A stretch of DNA of 25,000 nt from Prorocentrum cordatum. Its lineage: Eukaryota; Sar; Dinophyceae; Prorocentrales; Prorocentraceae. The notes under the pieces were generated by a model, which had not been told where the DNA came from, did no database searches, and saw only the letters and a program-made list of their open reading frames with translations. Both the position numbers and the translations under genes were made by a program. Where the stretch lies: assembly GCA_963575745.1 (NCBI GenBank), contig CAUYUJ010018460.1:132501-157500 (forward strand). Direction: 5' to 3'. Of this stretch, positions 8,816 to 16,690 are shown piece after piece (within the stretch, counting starts at the first letter, position 1; each line of letters begins with the position of its first letter).

Positions 8816-9120
8816 TCCGAGCCCTAACCCGTGGGTCCCTCCGCGCTAGCGGTTGGAAGCGAGCCCATGCTGGCCTCAGCATCAGGTCGCGGGTGAGGCG
8901 CCTGTAGCGGCTGTCATGGCAGGCCTTACTCACGAGATCGTAGAGGAGTGCAATGGAAAAAAAAGGCCTCAACGGGCAGGGGAGGGGGCGCCAGACACAT
9001 GATCTAGAAACGCCGTCACCAAGAACGAAGCCACGGGGGAGGTGGGAAACAAAACAAACGATCGCGATCTCACAAAGTATCGGGCGTTCGATAATATGCC
9101 GAATGTGGCCGCCCCTAGGT
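8816..9120. other. Unassigned spacer
   Basis: I see no gene or repeat I can name here. Confidence 0.4.
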
Positions 9121-9310
9121 GTCCGACAAGCTCTGCGCGGGCTTGCGGTCTCACATCGCCCAGAAGGGTATCACGAATTCGTGAGATTCCGCAGGACAGA
9201 GGAGACAGAACAACTGTCCGACAAGCTCTGCACGCGCTTGCGGCCTCCAACCGCCCACGAGGACATCACAAGCTTGTGAGATTCCGCAGGACAGAGGAGA
9301 GAGAGCAGGG
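9121..9310. repeat. Tandem duplication, 95-bp unit
   Basis: Units begin at 9121 and 9216 with GTCCGACAAGCTCTGC and both contain GTGAGATTCCGCAGGACAGA followed by GGAGA. Identity is high at the ends and lower in the middle (CACATCGCCCAGAAGG against CCAACCGCCCACGAGG). The second unit starts immediately after the first. Confidence 0.85.
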
Positions 9311-9519
9311 CACGAGCCGGCAGAGGACGGCACCGGCGAGGGCCTCTTCGTCGGCCGTGAGCGGCACGCCTCCGCGGAGGCGCTGGACCCGGCTCCCGAC
9401 AGCATCCCCGCACGGGTCGGGGGCAGGAGGCGCGAGGTGCAGTTCCGCTCCGTGTTGCAGGCGGCGGTTCTCGGAGCGGAGCGTGGGCAGGGCGACGAGG
9501 CTCGTGCAAGTGTCGGCCA
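9266..9519 (-). pseudogene. Possible exon fragment (MADTCTSLVALPTLRSEN)
   Basis: From a Met at 9519 the minus frame reads MADTCTSLVALPTLRSENRR and stays open to 9266. Third codon positions are mostly G or C, as in dinoflagellate exons, and the Met follows an AG. The GC-rich background makes such codon bias weak evidence. No domain is recognised. The frame runs into the 95-bp duplication at its end, which argues against a functional gene. Confidence 0.22.
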
Positions 9520-10116
9520 TGCCTCGGAGAAGGGGCGGCCTCCCGAGGGGGATGGCTCCTCCACGCCACCGCGCATCCCGATGATCGTCGAACTCAGCAC
9601 ACGGGAGCCATCTTATCCTGGAGCGCTTCGGAAAGGTTGGCGGCCCTAAACGTGGCGGCCCCGCCTCGGTGCTCAAGAAACCGTGCCGGGACATGACAGT
9701 CAAGGGAGCGCAGGGAACAGGGACAGGGAGAAAGGCATGGCGTTCCGCGGTGCGCACACGGCACGATGCAGCGTCTCGAGCTCAATGCGCAGCACCGTTG
9801 CAGCAATGGGGCAGAACTGGGACACAGACGCAAACACTGCGGGTCTTCTGCGGCCCTAGGCCAAGCGCGCGCGGGCGTGATACTTGGCCAGAGGGGCGCG
9901 CCCAAACAAATTCAAACCGACACCCGTGCCCGAAAGCTGCTCCAAGGTACATAATCAGCTCGACCACAAGAAACCTCCACAAGAAACCCAACCGTGAGAC
10001 CCCAGGACGCTCACTGACATCGCAAAACCATCGAAACCCAAGAAACCCAGGGCACTCTGTATGCAAGCAGGGTGTTCCTTGGCACGGGCGTCCACTGTAC
10101 TGGCGATGGAAAGACA
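9520..10116. other. Unassigned spacer
   Basis: I see no gene or repeat I can name in this stretch. Long open frames overlap in several frames and directions and share no domain. Confidence 0.4.
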
Positions 10117-10293
10117 TCACAAAGGCCAAGTCGGAGTGCCCGTGCCTCGCCATCTCTCGGAGAGGAGGGCTTCGGCGGAGAACTCGCCGAGAAGAGCTGC
10201 AACGGTCTTCCCTTCGTTGAGGGCGAGGCCGAGCCCAGAGTCAGGCAAGGCCCAGCTGTCCAAGAGCCTGGCCAGGCTCGCCACGAGATCCCC
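10117..10293 (-). pseudogene. Possible RT fragment (post-YVDD segment)
   Basis: The minus frame between stops reads DLVASLARLLDSWAL, then DSGLGLALNEGKTVAALLG. The GLxLNxxKTxxLLG string resembles the segment after the YVDD motif in dinoflagellate LINE-type RTs, and the codons are GC3-rich. Only 58 codons are open, and none of the neighbouring RT motifs is seen. If correct, this is a remnant of a second retroelement. Confidence 0.3.
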
Positions 10294-10305
10294 TCAGGGT
10301 CGTAG

Positions 10306-10600
10306 TCGTCCTCCTCCTCCTCCTCTTCCTCGTCATCGTCCTCCTCCTCCTTCTCCCCTTCTCCTCCTCCTCCTCCTCCTCCTGCTCATCCCCCTCCTCC
10401 TCCTCCTCCTCCTCCTCCTCCTCGTCCTCCTCCTCCCCCTTCTCCTCCTCCTAGGTCGCCGCCGCCGCGGTCGTCGTCGCAGACGCAGTCGCCGTTGCCG
10501 TCGCCGCCGCCGCGGTCCTCGGTCGCCGTCGCCGCGGTCGTCGCCGCCTGCGCCGTCGAAACGCCGGCGTCGTCGTCGCCGTTGCGGTCCTCGGGCCGCG
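10306..10600. repeat. (TCC)n passing into (GYC)n trinucleotide tract
   Basis: 10306-10453 is TCC/CCT repeat. From 10456 to about 10590 the period stays three bases but the unit changes to GCC, GTC and CGG types. The tract is stop-poor and produces Ser/Arg/Ala/Asp runs in the open frames, so these frames are not called genes. Confidence 0.85.
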
Positions 10601-10644
10601 CGGGGCCTCGCGCCCTGGTGCCGCGCGCCCCTAAGACGTAACGC

Positions 10645-10830
10645 AGGATGACGATTAATAAAAAAGGGGAGAGAACGATTAAAAAATAGTTTTCTGCTAT
10701 TTCTGCACAGTTTTCTGACTGGAGGAAAACGATTAAAAATAATAGTTTTCCAGCCCGCGGCCGGTTTTTTCTGATCGTCATCTGGGGCGCCGCCGCGTGA
10801 ACACGACCCCCGGTCATTTATCGTCATCCT
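10645..10830. repeat. AT-rich foldback element
   Basis: A 186-base AT-rich island in GC-rich DNA is bounded by AGGATGACGAT (10645-10655) and its perfect inverse ATCGTCATCCT (10820-10830). Inside are two related hairpins, GGAAAAC..GTTTTCC near 10724-10751 and AGAAC..GTTTTCT near 10672-10697, and a second inverse copy ATCGTCAT at 10772-10779. No target-site duplication is evident. Confidence 0.55.
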
Positions 10831-11448
10831 CCATTGCAGTCGGACCCAGGCCAAAAGAACACTCCTCAAGAACATAAGGCTGAGAGGGGGAAGAGGGACC
10901 CATACCGCTGACTTTCCTTTGTTTCCCCCTTTTTGGGCCTCCTGGGAGGCCCTCGTCGCCACCTCTGGATTCGCCTCGAAACCCTGGTCAGAACGCACCC
11001 AAGGAGAGGTCCGGGGAGTAGCGGTATCGGTAGCTTTCAGTTTCCCCAGGGACTCTCCGTCGGCCAGATCAGACAAAACATCCACAGGTACCCTCCCCAG
11101 GATACACAAAAACATCAAAAAACCTCGAAGAGCACCAAAGTACCCTCCCGGAACCGACCTCGAACTGATACCTCGGTCCGGCTGTATGGCATCTAGGACG
11201 AAGAAGCGTTGAACAATCCCAAGCTCAACCTCACTGTACTTGATTTCGTGATGGTCGACCCCTAACCGAACAAACGGGACTGCCCATGTTGGACATACAA
11301 TCAACTCGTACAACAAGGACGCACGCGAAGGATGCAAGGGCCTTGGAAGGCCATGCCGACACATTGCGAGCGGGACGCGGCCAGCGAAAATGGCCAAGGA
11401 TGGGCCGAGGGGGGAAAGCTGCAAAGGCAACCTTGGAAAGTTGCTCAT
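10831..11448 (-). other. Unassigned open frame, probably not a gene
   Basis: A minus frame opens at 11448 (MSNFPRLPLQLSP) and runs through a varied, partly hydrophobic sequence (YSEVELGIVQRFFVLDAIQP). It then continues through the AT-rich foldback and the trinucleotide tract to 10333. Codon third positions show no GC bias. The N-terminal 200 codons could be an old element fragment, but no domain is recognised. Confidence 0.15.
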
Positions 11449-11940
11449 CCTTACAATACAGGTTGACTGTACATTGTCAACTCTCGGTCGCTATATGTTA
11501 AGTATGAACCAAGTCTACATCGCAGAGCGGGGGGTGCTGGGAAGGGGCTTGCCCCGATTTGTGGCCGCGGCGATCGCCGCCATAACCTCCCAAACCGATC
11601 TGGAGGTTTGGTCCGGGCTCGGGTATCACGCAGAGGGCCCTCTTCCATCCTGGAGGAACAAGAAGCACAAGCATACACTGTTGGCGGTCTGTTTCGCCCC
11701 ATGAGATCCAGGCAGAACTCCGCAAATTGGTGTTTATGTTTTGTTTTTCTTCGGTGTCCGTATGACCCCAGCTTTCCGGGCCCGAGCCCTGCTCGGCGAG
11801 CCTTGCCCGTTACGCCATCTCATCTCCCGCGCCGCCTCCAAGAAGGTGCACCGTGCCGTTGCAGCGCGGTGCTCACGCTGTTGGGGTCTGAGCCTGGGAG
11901 GGACTACTGTAGAAAAACCGACCTCTCAGGGCCCCACCCC
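11449..11940. other. Unassigned spacer
   Basis: I see no recognisable gene or repeat here; overlapping open frames share no domain. Confidence 0.4.
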
Positions 11941-12067
11941 TGGCCATCGCTCGGACGTCCATTCCCTGTTTTTTTTCGGTTTCGTGCGTGGCTTTTTCGC
12001 CAAACGATCAAGGATGCTCCTCGATGGTCCCCGCCGAAGGAAAAATCCGCACGTCCGAGCGATGCCA
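11941..12067. repeat. Foldback element, 127 bases
   Basis: CATCGCTCGGACGT at 11945-11958 and its exact inverse at 12051-12064 form 14-bp arms, extended to TGGC..GCCA with a one-base bulge. T-rich sequence and a GGC-TTTTTC-GCC hairpin lie inside. No clear target-site duplication. Confidence 0.6.
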
Positions 12068-12255
12068 AGACTCGGGCGACGGAGAAAAACGGGCCTTCCG
12101 CGCGATGGGATGGCGACCTCACGCGGTGGCTCGTGCGGGCCGCCCGCGCGGCGCGCCACGCTGGAAACGAGGGCGCTCACGCACGACCTTGCGCGGGCAG
12201 CGTGCTCGAGGGGACATCCGCGAAGACGATCCAGGCTGTATGTGTTTCTGTTGGT

Positions 12256-12483
12256 CGCTCACCTTGGAACCGCCGAGGGTGGGGGCTAGATGCCTCCGAG
12301 GTGGGGTTGCAGTAGATGTGGTGGGGGGATCGCGCCGCACCGTCGATACATCGGCGATGCATCGGCGATACTTTGGCGACGCACCGGCGATGCGGCGCGA
12401 TCCTCCGACCCCATCTGCTCCGACCCCATCTGCTCCGACCCTATCTGGGCGGCCTAGAGCCGCTCACCTTGGAACCACCGAGG
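12256..12483. repeat. Palindromic element with ATCGGCGATGC core, copy 1
   Basis: Arms 12284-12340 and 12390-12461 are complementary with mismatches; GGATCGCGCCGCA (12327-12339) and TGCGGCGCGATCC (12391-12403) are exact inverses. The centre holds repeated ATCGGCGATGC units, themselves near-palindromic. The element is bracketed by direct copies of CGCTCACCTTGGAACC with (G/A)CCGAGG at 12256-12278 and 12461-12483. A related element lies at 14162-14422. Confidence 0.75.
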
Positions 12484-12520
12484 AGGAGGGGAGGAGGAGG
12501 AGGCGGAGGAGGAGGAGGAC
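12479..12520. repeat. (GGA)n tract between palindromic element and composite repeat
   Basis: Short plus-strand GGA repeat with a GCG interruption. The same element-GGA-composite order recurs at 14186-15577. Confidence 0.9.
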
Positions 12521-13220
12521 CAGTGTAAAACCAAGAGTCATCACCGATGCTGGAATTAACCCTCCCTTCAAGCTCCGTCTTCATAGGCCCCCACAACGGT
12601 TCATTCCCTTTGAGGGAACTGCCTCGTTAGAAGACAACCGTTTGAAGATCCTGAAGCATGCCAAAGCATGGTTCTCGGACTTTCAGCGCCATGTATCAAC
12701 CTGGCTGCTGCGTCTTGACGATCCGGAGTCGTGCCATGTCGACATTTTTGGGATGACGAAACAGCGAACCAAAATAATTGTTGCACCCGCATGCTCCTGA
12801 ATCCTTCCGAAACAATATTTCTAGTACGCTGATCATTGGAATCCGTGAGCCTCTTGCAAAATGTTACGAATGTGCGCGGCACAAGGCGAGAACCACATGC
12901 TGAAAAGGAACCGCCCTCAATCCGTGAAGCTCTTGCAAATGTTTAAAAAGACGGTGCGCGGCGCTAAGGCGAGAACCTCATTTTGAAAACGGCCCGCCCT
13001 CAACCCGTGTAGCTCTTGCAAATGTTTAAAACGAATGTGCGCGGCGCTAAGGCGAGAACCACATTTTGAAAACCGCCCGCCCTCAATCCGTGAAACTCTT
13101 GCAAATGTTCAAAGCGAATGTGCGCGGCGCTAAAGCGATAGCCATATCAATGGTGCCAAAGTCTCAGGCGAAACGCCCAGCCCGCCAAAAAAAATGGCCT
13201 CGGGGTGCGCAGGGAGGAGT
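12521..13220 (+). repeat. Composite dispersed repeat (family A/B), copy 2, complete
   Basis: It starts with CAGTGTAAAACCAAGAGTCATC after a GGA tract, split here as CAGTGTAAAACC and AAGAGTCATC. A unique block and GAGGGAACTGCCTCGTTAGA follow. Two B subunits of about 73 bases come next (from about 12655, marked by GTGCCA..TTTCAGCGCC and CGTCTTGACGATCC). Four A subunits start near 12842, 12921, 13004 and 13087 (79-83 bases; core TCTTGCAAATGTTTAAAA, GTGCGCGGCGCTAAGGCGAG). The terminal box GGCGAAACGCCC..GCCCGCC and GGTGCGCAGGGAGGAGT closes it. No reading frame is conserved between copies. Confidence 0.85.
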
Positions 13221-13385
13221 TATCTATAAGGAGAAGAAGAACTGGACGAGGAGGAGGAGGAGGAGGAGCAGCGCGAGGAGGAAGAGGAGGGGGTGGGGGC
13301 GCGCCTGGCAGCCGTCGACGTACACGTTGCCAGCCTGGCTGCGACGCGGCGGCCGATCGGGAGTGGGGGCGGCCGTCGGCTCCCT
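13221..13385. repeat. GAG tract and GC-rich spacer
   Basis: 13236-13292 is GAG/AGG-rich; the rest is GC-rich with no recognisable gene. Confidence 0.6.
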
Positions 13386-13562
13386 CTTCTCTTCTTCCTC
13401 CTCCTCCTCCTTCTCTTCTTCTTTTTCTTCTTCCTCCTCCTCCTCCTCCTCCTCCTCCACCCCCTCCTCCTGCTCCTCCTCCTCCTCCTCCTCTTTCTCT
13501 TTCTCTTTCTCTTTCTCTTCCTCTTTCTCCTCCTCCTCCTCCTCCTCCTCCTCCTCCTCCTC
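13386..13562. repeat. (TCC)n/(TTTCTC)n polypyrimidine tract
   Basis: CCT and TTC repeats, with a run of TTTCTC hexamers near 13494-13520. The plus strand is pyrimidine throughout. Confidence 0.95.
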
Positions 13563-13680
13563 CAGGACACGCGGCCTGGCTGCGCCGCGGCGGCCGCTTG
13601 GGAGAGGGGGCGGCGGCCCCCCCGCGCGGGGGTGCGAGGGCGGCGGGGGGCCGCCGGCGAGGGCCGCCCACGGCGGGGGC
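13563..13680. other. GC-rich spacer between pyrimidine and purine tracts
   Basis: Very GC-rich, with CGGCGGCC and GGGGGCCGCC words. No gene seen. Confidence 0.5.
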
Positions 13681-14161
13681 CGGCGGCGGCGAGGGGGGAG
13701 GGCGGCCCGGGAGGAGGGAAAAGGAGGGGGAGAAGGAGGAGGAGGAGGAGAGGGAGGGAGGAGGAGGAGAGGGAGGAGAGGAGGAGAGGGAGGGGAGGAG
13801 GAGAGGAGGAGGAGGAGCAGGAGGAGGAGGAGGAGGAGGGAGGAGGAGGAGGGGGAGAGAAGGAGGGGAGAGAGGAGTGGAGGAGGATGAGGAGGAGGAG
13901 GAGGAGGGGGGGCCCCAGACATGATCGCCTCCCCCTCCTCCTCTCCCCCCTCCTCCTCCTCATCATCATCATTCCCCTCCTCCACCTCCTCCTCCTCCTC
14001 CTCCTCCTCCTCTCCTCCTCCTCTTCCTCCTCTCCCCCTCTTCCTTCTCCTCCTCCCCCTCCTCCTCCTCCTGAGCCTCCCCCTTCTGCTTCTCCCCCCT
14101 CCTCCTCCCCCTCCTCTCGTCATCCTCCTCCCACTCCTCATCCTCCTCCTCCTCCTCTCCT
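13681..14161. repeat. Large polypurine/polypyrimidine inverted block
   Basis: 13681-13917 is almost purely GGA/GAG on the plus strand. After a short centre (CCCCAGACATGATCGCC) the strand switches to CCT/TCC for 13927-14161. The halves are largely complementary, so the block can fold on itself over roughly 200 bases per arm. Predicted proteins are Arg/Glu/Gly or Ser/Pro/Leu homopolymers and are not called. Confidence 0.9.
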
Positions 14162-14422
14162 CCTCGGCGGTTCCAAGATGAGCGAGTCTAGGCCGCCCAG
14201 ATGGGGTTCCAAGTAGATGGGGTCGGAGGATTGCACCAGATCGCCGACACATCGCCGATGCATCGGCGACGCATCGACGTTTCGCAAAGGCGACGTCGGC
14301 GATGCATCAGCGACATCGGCGTGACGACTCGGGCTCCGCATCGAGCCGCATCGCCGATGCGTCGGCGATGCGGCGAGATTCTCCGACCCCGTCTGCTCCT
14401 GCCCCGTCTAGAAGGCCTAGAC
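14162..14422. repeat. Palindromic element with ATCGGCGATGC core, copy 2
   Basis: GTCTAGGCC at 14186 and its exact inverse GGCCTAGAC ending at 14422 bound arms of about 60 bases that share GGGGTCGGAG and ATTG/ATCTCGCC positions with mismatches. The centre is again GATGCATCGGCGA-type repeats. The left flank (CCTCGGCGGTTCCAAGATGAGCG, as CCTCGGCGGTTCC and AAGATGAGCG) is the inverse of the block that flanks copy 1. Confidence 0.75.
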
Positions 14423-14455
14423 ATGATCGCATCGTTAAACAAGTCAGGGCGGGAA

Positions 14456-14602
14456 AGGAGGAGGAGGAGGAGGAGGAGGAGGAGGAGGAGGAGGAGGAGG
14501 GGACGAAGGAGGAGGAGGAGGTGGAGGAGGAGGAGGGGACGAAGGAGAGGAGGAGGACGATGAGGGGGATGGAGGAGGAGGAGGAGGAGGAGGAACGGCC
14601 TC
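14456..14602. repeat. (GGA)n tract
   Basis: Plus-strand GGA/GAG repeats broken by GGACGAAGG words. Sits between palindromic copy 2 and a family C repeat. Confidence 0.95.
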
Positions 14603-14607
14603 GGGGG

Positions 14608-14735
14608 GCGGCCCTCGCCGGGCCTCAGGACCGTCAAGAAACGACGCAGGTTGAAAAACTGGTCCCGGAGAAAGAGTTGGGACTTCCAGGGACCCCGTGT
14701 TGAAAAAATCAAGACTTCGCATGTCTGGGGATGGA
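14608..14735 (+). repeat. Dispersed repeat family C, copy 1
   Basis: Shares the ordered words CTCAGGACCGTCAA, ACGACGCAGG, CTGGTCCCGG, GACTTCCAGGGACCCCGT, TTGAAAAAATCAAGAC and GCATGTCTGGGG with copies at 16691-16895, 21031-21141 and 23104-23242 (minus). About 125 bases long, no coding signal. Confidence 0.75.
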
Positions 14736-14799
14736 GGGGGGAGGCTTGGGGAGGAGGGAGAGGAGGAGGGGGGACGGAGGAAGAGAAGCAGGAGGAGTA
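14736..14799. repeat. GGA-rich stretch before composite copy 3
   Basis: GGA/GAG-rich, continuing the purine tract interrupted by family C. Confidence 0.85.
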
Positions 14800-15577
14800 A
14801 CAGTGCAACCCAGGACTCATCAACGATGTCGCGATCGACCATCCCTCCAGATTCTTTCCTCATGGGTCTTCACGACAATTTGACAATTTACTATCACTGC
14901 GGGAAGTGCCCCGTTGGAAGCCGAACGTCTGATAATCTTCAACCGTGCCAAAGCACCATTGCTAGGACTTCAACGCCTCGAATTAATGTTACTTGTTGCG
15001 TCCTGGCGATCCTGAATCGTGCCAGAGTGCCATTTCCGGGACTTCAACACCGCGGATCAACGTCACTGTCGCGCCTTGACAACCATACATCGCTCCACAA
15101 GACCATGTCTGAGACGCCGACCATAAGAATACTCGAAACGATTATAAACTATTACAACGAGTACACGCGACGCTAAGGCGAAGGCCACATTCTGAAAACG
15201 AACCGCCCTCCATCTGTGAACCTCTTGCATATTTTGAAACGAATGTGCGCGGCACTAGGGCGAGGGACCCATATTGAAAACGACCTGGCGGGCCTAGTAA
15301 ATCTCTTGCACACTTTTAAGACGAATGTGCGGGGCGCTAAAGGAAGAACCACATTTGGAAAACGGCCGGCCCTCCATCCGTGAACCTCTTGCGAACTTTA
15401 AAGACGAATGCGCGCGGCGCCTAGGCGAGAACCGCATTTTGAAAACAGCCTGCCCTCCGTCCGTGACTCTGCTGCAACTCTGAAGCTTCAGAATCGTACA
15501 TGGTGAAGAAAAGAAGTCTCGAGCGAAACGCCCCGCCCGCCCTATCGACCCGTCACGGGGTGCGACAGGGAGGAGTG
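14800..15577 (+). repeat. Composite dispersed repeat (family A/B), copy 3, complete
   Basis: Opens with CAGTGCAACCCAGGACTCAT. It continues through GCGGGAAGTGCCCCGTTGGA and two B subunits (GTGCCAAAGCACCATT..GGACTTCAACGCC and GTGCCAGAGTGCCATT..GGACTTCAACACC, about 73 bases apart). A units follow from about 15168 to 15480, and it ends in GAGCGAAACGCCCC..GCCCGCC and GGTGCGACAGGGAGGAGTG. Confidence 0.85.
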
Positions 15578-15640
15578 TCTTGTAAGGAAGAGGCATTGAG
15601 GATGAGGAGGATGGCTAGGAGGCGGAGGAGGAGGAGAAGG

Positions 15641-15948
15641 AGCCTCGACCCTCGATCCTCGATCCTCGACCCTCGACCCTCGACCCTCGGTCCTCGATCC
15701 TCCACCCTCGACCTTCGATCTGCGACCCTCGATCCTCGACCCTCGACCCTCGATCCTCGACCCTCGACCCTCGACCCTCGATCCTCGACCCTCGATCCTC
15801 GATCCTCCACCCTCGACCTTCGATCTGCGACCCTCGATCCTCGACCCTTTCTCAACCTTCGACCCTCGACTCTCGATCCTCGATCTTCGAACCTTCGATC
15901 TTCGACCCTCGGACCTCGACCCTCGACCCTCGAAGCTCGATCCTCGAG
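15641..15948. repeat. 7-bp minisatellite (CTCGAYC)n
   Basis: About 300 bases of heptamers CTCGACC and CTCGATC with variants (CTTCGAT, CTGCGAC, CTCCACC). A variant-bearing block recurs at 15691 and 15796, 105 bases (15 units) apart, showing higher-order duplication. Because seven is not a multiple of three, both strands stay open in several frames and give heptapeptide-like repeats; these are not called proteins. Confidence 0.95.
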
Positions 15949-15999
15949 GGGCACCGGCATCGGACTGCTCTCCTCTCCCCGGGCAGGGGCGCGTCGGCG

Positions 16000-16080
16000 T
16001 GGCGGAAGCGCCTTGAGCTCCTGGTAGGCGCGGTCCGCCGCCTGCTGGCTGCCAAAGCCGATGTTCACGTAGTCTTCGCC
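16000..16080 (-). pseudogene. RRM-like exon fragment
   Basis: The minus frame reads GEDYVNIGFGSQQAADRAYQ then ELKAL. It resembles the RNP1 strand plus second helix of an RNA-recognition motif (DYVNIGF, then AADRAYQEL). Codons are strongly GC-ending and the segment follows CAG, a possible acceptor, after a poly-G run. No other part of an RRM gene is recognised here, so it is an isolated exon or relic. Confidence 0.4.
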
Positions 16081-16142
16081 CTGCCCCCCCCCCCCACCCT
16101 CCAATGGGCAAACGTAAGGCACCCAAGGTTCGTATCGTGCCG

Positions 16143-16339
16143 ACTTCGGCGTTGGTTCCTGACACCGCCTGGTTCCGAGGCTTTGCCTCCTCCCGGCCTC
16201 GTTCTGAGGCTGCGCCCCCCTTCTCCTCCCGCTTCTCTGTGTAATTCAAGCTCTGCGCGGCCCGCTTAGCTTCGACCGGAAGAAATGCGCTCTCGACCCG
16301 CGAATCAAAAAAACCTTCGGCGTTGGTTCCTGACACCGC
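16143..16339. mobile_element. Retroposon-like insertion between 25-bp direct repeats
   Basis: CTTCGGCGTTGGTTCCTGAC followed by ACCGC occurs perfectly at 16143-16167 and 16315-16339. The 147 bases between them begin CTGGTTCCGAGGC and end TCAAAAAAAC, with A7 at 16307-16313 immediately before the second repeat. A long target-site duplication plus an A tail is what a reverse-transcribed insertion leaves. No polymerase III boxes are clear, so the source RNA is unknown; a plain local duplication remains possible. Confidence 0.55.
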
Positions 16340-16690
16340 GGGGATCGTTCAACCCAGAACGATCGGCCGCTTCCGCAACGACAGATCGCTCAGCATCGGG
16401 GCCGATTCTGGCTGGCCGGCGGCGTCCAACATTGAAGGCTGGCGGCGGGGCCTCCGCCCGTCGACACGACGCGAAACTACCGTACTCATGCATGCCGCTG
16501 CTCCCTGGACCTCTCCCGGGTGGCGCTCTGCCTTGCCAGAACTCCGAAGAGAATCCGGCCGTGGCAACCGGAGCTCCGTGTCGGAACCTTTCCCCCTCGG
16601 GTCCCAAACATCCAGGGTACTGAAACCAACTCCCTTCGCTCCGTGAAGTAGAATTCACCCTGGGGAGGGTCTAGCGAACCTTCTGCCTTT
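16340..16690. other. Unassigned spacer
   Basis: Open frames overlap on both strands, none with a recognised domain. Confidence 0.4.

Noticed and set aside
10333-11448. 371-codon minus-strand gene
   Set aside because: It crosses the AT-rich foldback and a trinucleotide tract, lacks GC-ending codon bias and has no recognised domain; kept only as an unassigned frame.
12842-13170. CRISPR array
   Set aside because: The repeats are head-to-tail units of about 80 bp without unique spacers, and the genome is eukaryotic.
13066-14252. Long Arg/Glu/Gly, Ser and Leu-rich proteins across the GGA/CCT block
   Set aside because: Homopolymer translations of trinucleotide repeats in every frame; no start context or domain.
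15500-16336. Heptapeptide-repeat proteins on both strands (DPRSSTL-like and RGSRVEG-like)
   Set aside because: They are translations of the 7-bp minisatellite, which cycles through all frames.
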